A stretch of 64,000 nt of DNA from Butyrivibrio sp. Its GTDB lineage: Bacteria > Bacillota > Clostridia > Lachnospirales > Lachnospiraceae. The translations under genes were made by a program, and so were the position numbers. Positions 1 to 8,159 of this stretch are shown one piece after another (positions within the stretch are counted from its first letter, which is position 1; every line of letters starts with the position of its first letter). Location: positions 1-64,000 of the forward strand of contig SVGB01000003.1 of assembly GCA_015056565.1 (NCBI GenBank), read 5' to 3'. The notes beneath the pieces are model-generated. The model worked only from the letters and a program-made list of their open reading frames with translations, was not told the origin of the DNA and did no database searches.

Positions 1-70
1 ACAAGACATGGGGACGGTTCTTTTGTCTCATTGCGCGCAATGAGACAAAAGAACCGTCCCCATGTCTTGT
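1..70. repeat. Perfect 70-bp palindrome, REP-like element
   Basis: The first 70 bases equal their own reverse complement: two 35-base arms meet at a GCGC centre with no loop. The arm carries the word GGGGACGGTTCTTTTGTCT. From memory, closely similar words occur as dispersed intergenic repeats in Firmicutes, often near IS200-like RAYT transposases. No transposase lies in this window. The element ends 20 bases past the stop of the neighbouring minus-strand gene, so its RNA could act as a 3' hairpin, but there is no T-tract to make it a standard terminator. It starts at the window edge and may extend left. Confidence 0.75.
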
Positions 71-90
71 CCCAGTGTCTACCGGAAGTA

Positions 91-972
91 TCATTCTTTA
101 GCTTCAATAAAGCTCTTACTTTTTTCGATTATCTCTTTTGACCAGTCTGACCCCGTGGCCTCGATCGCCATCTCATCGAAATCTCCGGATCCGCTGTGGG
201 TCACCAGCACCATGTCGTTGTCGATGTGGACTGTCTGGCCATACTTGTTGGCAAAGAGCGCTGCCATGTTCTTTTCAGCCTCTGATTCAGAAACTTTTTT
301 CTTGGAAGTTCCAGTGATGATGCCATCTACGTGAACAGAGTATCTGCGGAAGTAGCGCTGTAAGTCATCAATGGAGTAATAGTTTGCTGAATAGATCCAG
401 ATGTCATAGCCATGGGTGTTAAAGAATCGAAGGAGAGCCGGAATGCCAAGTCTCATTCTCTGGTTGCTCTTACCTCCGCGAAGCCCTGGAACCTTCTCTA
501 TGTATGGATCATTTGCGTCTCGAAGTATAACTTCATCAAGATCCATGGTAACTCGCTTGTCGTGCTTGGAGTTTTCGATCATACGCCTTATGTCAGCAGG
601 AGTTGTCATATTGATGATCTTGACAGGAACTGTCTTAAATCCGGATTTCATGGCTGCTGCCCATCTGTGATGACCATTGATAAGCATGTATCCGCTGGGA
701 TGAACCTTACCAACCATCAGGGGCTCCTGAATTGCAGGATATCCGTTTTGAACGTTCTCCCTGAACTCATTTACATAATTGGATATTATCCGAAAGCTCG
801 GTCCAATCTCAGGAAAGCAGAATTCATCCTCGGGATTTGGATGGATCTTGTCACAGGAAAGTTTTGTGATCAGAAGCCTTTCAAAAATACTGGCTGTTAC
901 AGGAACATACAGTCCCTTCTGGCTCTCTATCTCGTTGTATAACCACTCTTCAAACTCAGTCCTTTTTGGCAT
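91..972 (-). CDS. ParB-like domain fused to a HAD-like phosphatase domain
   Basis: A 293-residue soluble protein with two recognisable halves. Residues about 55-130 resemble the ParB/sulfiredoxin N-terminal domain, with the GHHRWAAA box at 100-107 (the GxxRxxA type signature). Residues about 140-275 look like a HAD hydrolase: MDLDEV at 143-148 supplies the DxD nucleophile, YSAN at 194-197 is the motif II serine, SKKK near 223-226 the motif III lysine, and HIDND at 249-253 the motif IV acids. ParB-like domains can hydrolyse or bind nucleotides and HAD domains remove phosphates, so a nucleotide-processing role is possible, but the function is unknown. The ATG has an AAAGGA site 8-9 bases upstream. 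A terminator-like hairpin lies just upstream, so expression may depend on read-through from the MATE gene. Confidence 0.7.
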   Translation of the reverse strand: MPKRTEFEEWLYNEIESQKGLYVPVTASIFERLLITKLSCDKIHPNPEDEFCFPEIGPSFRIISNYVNEFRENVQNGYPAIQEPLMVGKVHPSGYMLINGHHRWAAAMKSGFKTVPVKIINMTTPADIRRMIENSKHDKRVTMDLDEVILRDANDPYIEKVPGLRGGKSNQRMRLGIPALLRFFNTHGYDIWIYSANYYSIDDLQRYFRRYSVHVDGIITGTSKKKVSESEAEKNMAALFANKYGQTVHIDNDMVLVTHSGSGDFDEMAIEATGSDWSKEIIEKSKSFIEAKE

Positions 973-1000
973 ACATGCATCCTTTCACAGATCAGCATTA

Positions 1001-1040
1001 ACAAAATAACGACCATGAAATAATTATATCTCATAGTCGT
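1001..1040 (-). terminator. Rho-independent terminator after the MATE gene
   Basis: Read on the minus strand, the arms ACGACTATGA and TCATGGTCGT form a 10-bp stem with one G-U pair, followed by the T-rich run TATTTTGTT. It lies 17 bases past the MATE stop codon. It also lies only 29 bases before the ParB-HAD start, so it could be a leaky terminator or attenuator between the two genes. Confidence 0.6.
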
Positions 1041-1056
1041 TTATCTTGCCAAGCAA

Positions 1057-2397
1057 TTACCTGGTGAGGTCTCTAACCCACTTATATTTCTTTACCCTTA
1101 GCATGACCCAGGGGATTTTTCCAACTTCATCAAGGCATGTGCAGGCATATACCGCAAGCGGCGACCAGTGGAAAACAAAGGCTCCGCACAAAGCCAGCGG
1201 TATCGCTATCATCCACATGCACACCACAAGGCTGTACAGATCAAAAATAGTATCTCCGCCGCCGTCTAAAACGCCGTTGATAGTTACAGTGTTTACGCAT
1301 CTCCCGATCATGTAAAATGACATGATCACCATCATCCAAATCAGGTATTCTCTTGCCTGGTCAGTCAATATAACGCCGCCCACCACAATGGGGGTAACAG
1401 CAAGTACAATGGCAGTTGAGATAAAACCAATTACAAAGGAGATATTCTTTAGCTTTAGACCATATTTTTTTCCAAGCTCAAGCCTTCCCGCTCCAAGCTC
1501 GTTACCAACGATGATCCCTGCAGCGCTTCCGATACCATTGCACATGCAGCATACAAGGTCTCTCACAACAGCTGCGATTGAATTGGCTGCAGCAGCATCA
1601 ACTCCCATATGTCCCATGATGGCAGTGTATGATGTAAATCCTACGCCCCAGCACAGGCACCCTCCCATGAGGGGCAGACACTGTTTCATGAAATCTAAGA
1701 ACAGCTCTTTTGGTATCTTAAACAGCCTTAAGAGAGCTGGTCTGATATAATCGGGCTTTGCCGATATGAAAAGACATAACGCCAGCTCGCAGATCCTTGC
1801 AATAGTTGTTGAAATTGCAGCGCCTCTTGCCTCCATCCTTGGAATACCAAACATTCCAAAAATGAACACTGCATTAAAGATGATATTGATAACAACTGCA
1901 GCGGAGCTTATGGCAGCTCCCGCCTTGACTCTCTCAGTGACCTTCATGATGGTAAGATAACACTGAGACACTCCCGTTATAAGATAAGACCAGCCGGCAA
2001 TCCGAAGGTAATCACTGCCGATCCTTATAAGATCTTTGTCAGCCGCAAATATCCCCATAAGAACCTGTGGACTAAACTCGCAGGCCAGAAAGAAAAGCAC
2101 AGAGACAATGCCACAAAACAGCAGCATGATGTTAAAGATGTTCTCAAGCGCCTTCTTATCTCCCTTGCCCCAGTACTGGGCTCCCAAAATAGCTCCAGCA
2201 GCAGTGGCTGAAGAAAGAAACATATTCTGCACAAACTGGATCTGGGTTGCCAAAGATACTGCTGTCATCTGTATCTGGGCTACTCTTCCAAGCATCAGCG
2301 CATCGCAGGCTGCAACCAGCGCAAGCATAAGGCTCTGGAGCGCTATCGGAAGTGCTATCCTTATGAGATTTTTGTAAAATGCCTTGTTGTCTACCAT
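1057..2397 (-). CDS. MATE-family multidrug/cation antiporter
   Basis: A multi-span membrane protein of the MATE family (NorM/DinF type), which exports drugs or metabolites in exchange for sodium ions or protons. Segments such as RIALPIALQSLMLALVAACD and the repeated two-lobe pattern (about 12 membrane helices, with a second lobe starting near residue 235) fit the family, and the length of about 446 residues is usual. The open frame extends to 2436 (459 residues), but the downstream ATG giving MVDNKAFYKNL matches typical MATE N-termini better. Neither start has a strong Shine-Dalgarno site. The substrate cannot be read from sequence. It lies between a HAD fusion gene and a glycosidase remnant and looks unrelated to the glycan locus. 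Confidence 0.85.
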   Translation of the reverse strand: MVDNKAFYKNLIRIALPIALQSLMLALVAACDALMLGRVAQIQMTAVSLATQIQFVQNMFLSSATAAGAILGAQYWGKGDKKALENIFNIMLLFCGIVSVLFFLACEFSPQVLMGIFAADKDLIRIGSDYLRIAGWSYLITGVSQCYLTIMKVTERVKAGAAISSAAVVINIIFNAVFIFGMFGIPRMEARGAAISTTIARICELALCLFISAKPDYIRPALLRLFKIPKELFLDFMKQCLPLMGGCLCWGVGFTSYTAIMGHMGVDAAAANSIAAVVRDLVCCMCNGIGSAAGIIVGNELGAGRLELGKKYGLKLKNISFVIGFISTAIVLAVTPIVVGGVILTDQAREYLIWMMVIMSFYMIGRCVNTVTINGVLDGGGDTIFDLYSLVVCMWMIAIPLALCGAFVFHWSPLAVYACTCLDEVGKIPWVMLRVKKYKWVRDLTR

Positions 2398-2468
2398 ATC
2401 TATTATCCATAACAGAACCCTTGGAAACAGCGCCATTAAAAGAGCTATTTCAAAGGGTTCATTTTCTT

Positions 2469-2624
2469 TTACTCATATAATACTGTCTGAATGGAGTGAG
2501 GCGCAAGTGTAAGTCTTACAGATTCATCACCTTCACGAAGCTCTATAGGAAGCTCCTCCCCTGTCTTGTTCAGCACAACTGCCACGCGCTCCCCATCAGG
2601 ATACACCCTGAAATTATATATTCC
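2469..2624 (-). pseudogene. Decayed 3' end of a glycoside hydrolase gene (GH30-like C-terminus)
   Basis: Between the MATE gene and the hydrogenase sensor, the minus strand carries 51 sense codons ending in TAA, preceded in frame by a stop and with no start codon. The translation includes YNFRVYPDGERVAVVLNK and ends APHSIQTVLYE. This pattern (a DG turn, a VVLN strand and a closing HSIQT strand) is that of the C-terminal beta-sandwich of family 30 glycosidases such as glucosylceramidase-like or xylanase enzymes. The catalytic barrel is absent. I read it as the remnant of a deleted gene. GH51 or a similar sandwich is an alternative. Confidence 0.55.
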
Positions 2625-2733
2625 TTAAATTTGTATTAAAAAGAAGCTAAACATCACCCATTTATATTCAATCGGTATTATGATATATATATGTGCGAAA
2701 TGATGTTCCTATGGGAGATTGGAGACTGTTATA

Positions 2734-4686
2734 ATGGCTGAAAATTTACAATCATTAGTATTTACCAACGACAACTGTGTTGGATGTAACAAATGTATCA
2801 GCGCTTGTAGCTGCATGGGTGCCTGCGTGTCTGGAGAACCTGATGCCAATGGTGTATCCCGGATCCACGTTGATCCCACCAAGTGTATTGCCTGTGGCGC
2901 ATGCTTTGATGCCTGCGAACACGACGCACGAGAATACAACGACGATACAGAAAGATTCTTTGAAGACCTTAAGAAGGGCGAGAAAATATCCATTCTCATT
3001 GCTCCTGCGTTTCTTGCAGACTACCCAAGGGAATACGAATCAGCTCTTGGCGGCCTCAAGAAAATGGGCGTAAACAGGATGATCAGTGTATCATTCGGTG
3101 CTGATATCACAACCTGGGCATATATCAACTACATACAACAGCACAACTTCCTTGGAGGTATATCACAGCCATGTCCTGCAGTAGTAGGTTATATCGAAAG
3201 ATACCTGCCTCAGCTTCTTCCTAAGCTGTTCCCTGTACAGAGTCCTCTTATGTGCTCTGCAATCTACGCAAGAAAAGAGATGGGCATAAAGGATAAGCTG
3301 GCATTCATCAGCCCATGTATCGCAAAGAAACTGGAAATAGACGATCCTAACAACAAGGGTCTTGTTAATTACAATGTTACCTTCTATCACATGATGAAAT
3401 ACATGAAGGAACATAATATCACCGGAAGTCCTGTAACAGATGAGATCGAGTATGGTCTTGGTTCCATCTATCCAATGCCAGGAGGACTTAAGGACAATGT
3501 TTACTGGCTGCTTGGAAGCGACGCCTTTATCAGACAGATTGAGGGCGAAAAGCACATGTATCACTTCCTTGAAAAGAATGCAGACAGGATCAAGGGTGGC
3601 AAGACTCCATTCCTGTTTATTGATGCATTAAACTGCAGATGCGGTTGTATCTCTGGAACCGGAACAGATCCTAAGATCACAAGCGGTGACGATCCTCTCT
3701 ACAATCTCCATGAGATCCAGGAGAGAGTTAAGAAAGATACCAAGAAGAGCCCATGGTCAAGGCCTCTTACTCCTGCAAAGAGACTTGCAGCGCTTAACAA
3801 GCAGTTTGCTAACTTAAGACTTGAAGATTACCTCAGAAAATACACTGACAAGTCCAAGCAGTGTGCATATAAAAAGCCTTCAGAGTCAGAGCTTGACCAG
3901 ATCTTTAACGAGATGCACAAGACCACTGCAGAGTCCCGCAAGATCAACTGCTCAAGCTGTGGATACGCAACCTGTAGGGATATGGCTACTGCCATCTACA
4001 ACGGCTTTAACCACACCTCAAACTGCGTTCACTATCTTAAGGATCTTGTAGAGATTGAAAAGAGAGATGCTCAGGTGCTTGTAGAACAGGAAAGAGCTTC
4101 CCTCGACAGACAAAAACAGAGCATCCTGGATGCTATCAACACAATAAATGAACACTTTGCATCCCTTAACTCCACTATACAGGAGATCAGCAACGGAAGT
4201 AGCGACAACGCTGAAGAGAGCTCAGTTATTTCCGACGAGATGTCCAATGTAAATGAGTTCTGCAACAAGGTCAACGACTCCATGACCAAGATCACATCCT
4301 ACCTGGATGAGCTTGAAGCAAACAACAAGAAGGTCGTTGAGATTGCTAACCAGACTAACCTTCTTGCTCTTAATGCAGCCATCGAGGCAGCAAGAGCCGG
4401 CGATGCAGGTAAAGGCTTCGCAGTTGTTGCAACTGAGATCAATGATCTGGCTGCTGATTCCAAGACCACCGCTCAGAACAGTGGAGCTGCAAACGACAAC
4501 ATCAAGAACGCTCTGGAGGGCATCACTGTTGAGACCTCAGACCTTCTTGAGATCGTTACTCAGGTTAACGACAAGATCAGAAATCTTGCTACTTCTGCAA
4601 AAGATATTTCAGGATCAACACAGACTCTTGCAGATACCATGGAGAAGGTAAAAGCTGAAGTAGAAAATCTTGCTTCACATGAATGA
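2734..4686 (+). CDS. HydS-like iron-hydrogenase sensor fused to a chemoreceptor signalling domain
   Basis: A soluble protein of about 650 residues in four parts. Residues 15-61 hold two 4Fe-4S ferredoxin motifs ([11 protein letters not shown] and [11 protein letters not shown]). Residues about 70-330 resemble the [FeFe]-hydrogenase H-cluster domain, with altered loops: SQPCPAVV instead of TSCCPxW, SPCIAKK, and [11 protein letters not shown] in place of the third motif. These changes resemble sensory hydrogenases rather than catalytic ones. A small FeS domain follows near 405 ([11 protein letters not shown]), then a coiled coil and a methyl-accepting signalling tip ([18 protein letters not shown]). 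No membrane helix is visible. It may sense hydrogen or redox state and signal to CheA. The frame opens at a TTG at 2719, but ATG 2734 has GGAG nine bases upstream. Confidence 0.85.
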   Translation: MAENLQSLVFTNDNCVGCNKCISACSCMGACVSGEPDANGVSRIHVDPTKCIACGACFDACEHDAREYNDDTERFFEDLKKGEKISILIAPAFLADYPREYESALGGLKKMGVNRMISVSFGADITTWAYINYIQQHNFLGGISQPCPAVVGYIERYLPQLLPKLFPVQSPLMCSAIYARKEMGIKDKLAFISPCIAKKLEIDDPNNKGLVNYNVTFYHMMKYMKEHNITGSPVTDEIEYGLGSIYPMPGGLKDNVYWLLGSDAFIRQIEGEKHMYHFLEKNADRIKGGKTPFLFIDALNCRCGCISGTGTDPKITSGDDPLYNLHEIQERVKKDTKKSPWSRPLTPAKRLAALNKQFANLRLEDYLRKYTDKSKQCAYKKPSESELDQIFNEMHKTTAESRKINCSSCGYATCRDMATAIYNGFNHTSNCVHYLKDLVEIEKRDAQVLVEQERASLDRQKQSILDAINTINEHFASLNSTIQEISNGSSDNAEESSVISDEMSNVNEFCNKVNDSMTKITSYLDELEANNKKVVEIANQTNLLALNAAIEAARAGDAGKGFAVVATEINDLAADSKTTAQNSGAANDNIKNALEGITVETSDLLEIVTQVNDKIRNLATSAKDISGSTQTLADTMEKVKAEVENLASHE

Positions 4687-4727
4687 TAAAGTAAAGCGGC
4701 GAAAGGATAATATCAGGATATAATGAA

Positions 4728-4757
4728 AGAGGTGCCAGAAATGACACCTCTTTTTTT
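4728..4757 (+). terminator. Rho-independent terminator of the hydrogenase-sensor gene
   Basis: AGAGGTG pairs with CACCTCT around an inner CA-GAAA-TG tetraloop stem (one C-A mismatch), followed directly by seven T. It starts 41 bases past the stop codon. The same hairpin could partly serve the convergent 85-residue gene. Confidence 0.85.
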
Positions 4758-4779
4758 CGATTATTCAAATGATCCTATG

Positions 4780-5037
4780 TCATCTGGCAGCTATCCAAGT
4801 TACCCCATACATCTGCTCCATGAGCTTGCGAAGTTCATCCTTCATTCTGCTGCAGGCTGATGCCTCGTCAACGAAATTGAGAACTCCAATTTTCTCTTTC
4901 TTATCCTGGAAATATACTGCCCATCCGCTTTCTGTCTTATCAAGACAGATCCTGTTTTTATGTGAGCCACCAATCTTATAGAGTTTTGAAGGAACCAGGT
5001 GATCCTTAAAATACTTCTTAAGTTCTTTTGTATTCAT
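4780..5037 (-). CDS. Small hypothetical protein, 85 residues
   Basis: Not recognised with confidence. The open frame begins at 5082, but the ATG at 5037 (MNTKELKKYFKDH) has a strong GGAGGAGA site seven bases upstream and is clearly the start. The protein is mixed-charge and soluble, with a central GWAVYFQDKKEK strand pair and a C-terminal helix (SRMKDELRKLMEQM). This strand-then-helix layout recalls small immunity proteins such as the Imm59 type, but no toxin gene is adjacent and I do not assign that role. It has its own promoter with inverted repeats around it, so it is probably a regulated single-gene unit. Confidence 0.65.
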   Translation of the reverse strand: MNTKELKKYFKDHLVPSKLYKIGGSHKNRICLDKTESGWAVYFQDKKEKIGVLNFVDEASACSRMKDELRKLMEQMYGVTWIAAR

Positions 5038-5085
5038 AGTCTCTCCTCCAGATATGTAAACGCAAGTAGTTTTTAAATTCATTGC

Positions 5086-5106
5086 ATGTAGTTTTTATTA
5101 CTACAT
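5086..5106. repeat. Inverted repeat in the leader of the 85-residue gene
   Basis: ATGTAGT and ACTACAT are perfect 7-base arms around TTTTATT. The repeat lies between the predicted promoter and the ribosome site, so it could be an operator or an mRNA hairpin. Confidence 0.5.
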
Positions 5107-5108
5107 AT

Positions 5109-5137
5109 AATGTAACACGTTACTATCTGTAAATCAA
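5109..5137 (-). promoter_or_regulatory. SigmaA-type promoter with overlapping GTAAC palindrome
   Basis: On the minus strand, TTGATT (5137-5132), a 17-base spacer and TACATT (5114-5109) form a plausible promoter for the 85-residue gene. GTAACGTGTTAC at 5123-5112 (arms GTAAC/GTTAC) overlaps the -10 box, a common place for a repressor operator. Confidence 0.45.
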
Positions 5138-5191
5138 GACTATTTCCAGCGGACGTTTTTGAGTGATCAAGCGGGGATGGATCAGCTAAAC

Positions 5192-6562
5192 TCAGATCTG
5201 AATAAGCCCCAGTACGCTGGCTATTGAGCTTACCAGGATTATCAGTACAAACAGCGGACACAGATACTTTATCATGAAGCCAAACATTTTCTTTCTGCGG
5301 AAGGGATGTCCGCCAAGTTCAACTTCCTCTTCCACCATTTCGATCCTCGTATATCTGACGATCAGGATACAGGTGAAAAGAGCTGCTATAGGCATCATGA
5401 TGGAGTTGGTCAAAAAGTCAAAGAAATCTAAAAACTGCATTCCAAAGATGGTGACACCGCCAAGAGGGCCATAACCCAGGGATGAAAGGGAGCCAAGAGC
5501 CACCATGATAAGTCCCATAATGCTGGTTCCTAAATTTCTTGACCACTTAAACTCATCATAAAAGGTTGATACAGCGCTCTCTAATAGCGCAATTGCACTG
5601 GTCACCGCTGCAAATAAAACCAGCAGAAAGAACAGTATTCCAATGACTCTTCCAAAGCCCATGCTGGCAAAGATGTTGGGCATTGTGATGAACATCAGTG
5701 ATGGCCCAGCCTTTAATGTATCAGGGTTTCCGCCAGAAAAAGCAAACACTGCAGGAATGATCATAAGACTGGCAATAACAGCGATCGCTGTGTCAAAAAT
5801 TTCCACCTGCTCTGTGGACTGCTCAATGCTCACATCTTTTTTCACATAGGATCCAAAAGTGATAAGAATACCCATGGCGATTGAAAGAGAATAAAACATC
5901 TGTCCCATGGCAGATACAAAGGTCATGATGGAAAACCTTGAAAAATCCGGGATAAGGCAGTACTTGACGCCCGCCAGCGCTCCAGGTCTTGTAACCGAGT
6001 AGATACAGATAACAACTGCAAGTACTGCAAGAATCGGCATCATGAACTTGGATACAGACTCTATTCCTCTCCTTACTCCCATAAATATGATAAGAAGCAC
6101 AATAAGCGAAAAGATCAAAAACCAAAATTCAGACTCAGCACCGTTAGTAATAAAGCCAGTAAAAAAGCCATCTGCAGCGATCACATTCACATCAGCAGTG
6201 ATGTACTCATAAAGGTATTTGCACACCCAGCCTCCGATAACGGAGTAATATGGGACGATGAGGATCGGAATAACTGCATTTATCCAGCCTCCAAAGACCA
6301 TGTGCTTTTTATTTGTAAAAGAGCTAAAAGCCCCAACAGGGCTCTTTTTGGTGTGCCTTCCAATGGCTGTCTCTGCCATGATCATGGTGTAGCCAAAGGT
6401 CAGAGCAAGTATTATATAGATTGCAAGAAAAACTCCTCCGCCGTACTTAGCGCAAAGATAGGGAAATCTCCAAATATTTCCAAGTCCTACCGAAGCTCCT
6501 GCCGCAGATAAAACAAAACCAATCTTTCCCGAGAAGGAACCTCTCTTTTTACTATGTTCCAA
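5192..6562 (-). CDS. Neurotransmitter:sodium symporter (NSS/SNF) family transporter
   Basis: An inner-membrane secondary transporter taking up amino acids or amines with sodium. The start GKIGFVLSAAGASVGLGNIW, RFPYLCAKYGGGVFL and the broken helices that hold the sodium sites are diagnostic of bacterial NSS proteins (MhsT/LeuT relatives). About 456 residues and 11-12 membrane segments match the family. The open frame runs to 6613, but translation most likely begins at TTG 6562 (giving MEHSKKRGSF), nine bases after GGAGG. The upstream residues (WWFQTGSY) look non-native. It lies just beyond the distal end of the glycan locus, eight bases after the flippase gene's end if the longer frame is used. 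A link to glycan synthesis is not evident. Confidence 0.88.
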   Translation of the reverse strand: MEHSKKRGSFSGKIGFVLSAAGASVGLGNIWRFPYLCAKYGGGVFLAIYIILALTFGYTMIMAETAIGRHTKKSPVGAFSSFTNKKHMVFGGWINAVIPILIVPYYSVIGGWVCKYLYEYITADVNVIAADGFFTGFITNGAESEFWFLIFSLIVLLIIFMGVRRGIESVSKFMMPILAVLAVVICIYSVTRPGALAGVKYCLIPDFSRFSIMTFVSAMGQMFYSLSIAMGILITFGSYVKKDVSIEQSTEQVEIFDTAIAVIASLMIIPAVFAFSGGNPDTLKAGPSLMFITMPNIFASMGFGRVIGILFFLLVLFAAVTSAIALLESAVSTFYDEFKWSRNLGTSIMGLIMVALGSLSSLGYGPLGGVTIFGMQFLDFFDFLTNSIMMPIAALFTCILIVRYTRIEMVEEEVELGGHPFRRKKMFGFMIKYLCPLFVLIILVSSIASVLGLIQI

Positions 6563-6621
6563 AACTAAATGCCTCCAAATCTTATAGCTTCCGGTCTGAA
6601 ACCACCAGACCAATCTGCTTG

Positions 6622-8154
6622 TTATCCTCTTTTTGAGAGTTTTTCTTTCACCCTTGAATAAACATATTTAAATTCTTCAGAACGTCCATACAAAAGAAGA
6701 TATACTCCATTAAATATCACAGTAATGATCACTACCATTATCAAAAATGTGAGCATATTAAGGTCAGCAAGTACAAATCCGGCAATAAATCTGCAAATGA
6801 TCAGCACAAATACCATGCTTAGGAAATACTTGATGGTTTCAACATAATATCCTGCTATATTCTTACTGTCAAAGCAGGTCCTGTATATGATCACAGGTCT
6901 TACTATGTTTCCAAGAAGACCTGAAACGATGGTTCCGATATACACACCTGTAAGTCCCAATGGAGTCTGTACCAGAATGATAGAAAGGACCAGGTTGACT
7001 GCGCCCTGGATAAGGGTCAGGTACTTGTCAGGCTCAAAAACTCCTGCTGCCGTCTTATAATTACTAAGAACGATCCTCTCTCCCCTGAAGTAGTAATCCA
7101 TAAGGATGCAGTAGACTGTCACTGTAGGAAGAACCCATTTCTGTCCCCAGACAATGCTGATAAGGGGAGTTAATAAAACCATGAATCCCACAGCTGAGAA
7201 ACCATAGAACCAGAAGGCAAAGAATCTGTAGACCTTGAACATTGAAAACTGTCTCTCTTTAGATTCTGTGGCGATCAGGTTTCCAAAGCTTGAAATAACT
7301 GAGTTGAAAATGATATTCACAAAGTTTGATACAGAGCTGATGACAAGATTGTAGTTATCAACAAATCCCGACACAGATACTTCGATAAAGCTGGAGATGA
7401 TGATTGCATCAGTCTGAAGCCTTGCCACGTCTCCCACCTTGTGATACACAAGGGCCTCAGTCTTTTTCCAGATCTCTTTGCTCTCAGCCTTTGAAAGAGG
7501 CTCAGCATCCTTATCCTTAAGATATGGATACATCTTGTTCAGATAGCGGGATACAAAAATCTTCTGGATCAGCTGAACTGCTGCATCTGTAAGCAGGAAC
7601 AGATAGAAGTTCTCAGTCACCACAATGACCACTATCTGTATCAGCGAAGTGACAACTTTCGTTATGGTGAGTATGTTTGTCTGGATATAGTTCTTTTGCT
7701 CGGCATTAACAAGTGAAAACTTGTAAGCCACAAAATAGCTGCTGACGGTGTTGAAAAGAAATATGAAATAGAACAGGGTAAGGTCCCTTAAAGATACATC
7801 TCCCGGATTCTTAACAAGATATTTAAGGAACGGAGAAATCAAAAGGCCTACACCAGCTACAACGCAGGCAATGACATAGTATGCCTTGCGGTAAAGTCTC
7901 ATATAGGACTTTATCTTTTCTATCTCTCCTCTTGCCACAGGGCCGTAGAGACTGAAGTTTAGGGCTGTTCCGATACCAAGCTCTGCCATATTAAGAACAG
8001 CCAGGATGTTGGTGTAGGTTGAATTGATTCCAAGGAGTTTCTCATTTAAGTGCATCAGAAATACTGTTCTTAAGACAAAGGAAATAAGAGCAGTTGCCAC
8101 CTGCCCTATATATCCAAATGCAATATTTCTTGTTGCCGACTTAACTCTTCCCAT
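6622..8154 (-). CDS. Polysaccharide flippase, Wzx/MVF family
   Basis: A 510-residue integral membrane protein resembling oligosaccharide flippases that move undecaprenyl-linked repeat units across the membrane. Features are the basic N-terminus followed by NIAFGYIGQVATALISF, a segment typical of Wzx-like MVF proteins, and about 12-14 hydrophobic stretches, with two loop regions (near 200-240 and 470-510) rich in charge. It is the last gene of the minus-strand glycan run, five bases after a GT11 fucosyltransferase gene. The two PglK-like ABC exporters in the same locus could do a similar job for another lipid-linked glycan. Confidence 0.85.
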   Translation of the reverse strand: MGRVKSATRNIAFGYIGQVATALISFVLRTVFLMHLNEKLLGINSTYTNILAVLNMAELGIGTALNFSLYGPVARGEIEKIKSYMRLYRKAYYVIACVVAGVGLLISPFLKYLVKNPGDVSLRDLTLFYFIFLFNTVSSYFVAYKFSLVNAEQKNYIQTNILTITKVVTSLIQIVVIVVTENFYLFLLTDAAVQLIQKIFVSRYLNKMYPYLKDKDAEPLSKAESKEIWKKTEALVYHKVGDVARLQTDAIIISSFIEVSVSGFVDNYNLVISSVSNFVNIIFNSVISSFGNLIATESKERQFSMFKVYRFFAFWFYGFSAVGFMVLLTPLISIVWGQKWVLPTVTVYCILMDYYFRGERIVLSNYKTAAGVFEPDKYLTLIQGAVNLVLSIILVQTPLGLTGVYIGTIVSGLLGNIVRPVIIYRTCFDSKNIAGYYVETIKYFLSMVFVLIICRFIAGFVLADLNMLTFLIMVVIITVIFNGVYLLLYGRSEEFKYVYSRVKEKLSKRG

Positions 8155-8159
8155 TGAAA

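Noticed and set aside
1-70. The 70-bp palindrome as a standard terminator
   Set aside because: There is no T-run after the hairpin on either strand; reported as a repeat.
412-942. Plus-strand 176-residue ORF
   Set aside because: It is antisense to the ParB-HAD gene, lacks a ribosome site and has no recognisable motif; a frame shadow.
1322-1750. Plus-strand ORF inside the MATE gene
   Set aside because: Antisense shadow of a conserved membrane protein, with composition set by the opposite strand.
2640-2733. A promoter for the hydrogenase-sensor gene
   Set aside because: The AT-rich stretch offers several weak -10 boxes but no -35 at proper spacing, so none is annotated.
3163-3564. Minus-strand 133-residue ORF inside the hydrogenase-sensor gene
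   Set aside because: The plus-strand frame has clear motifs throughout; no signals support the antisense frame.
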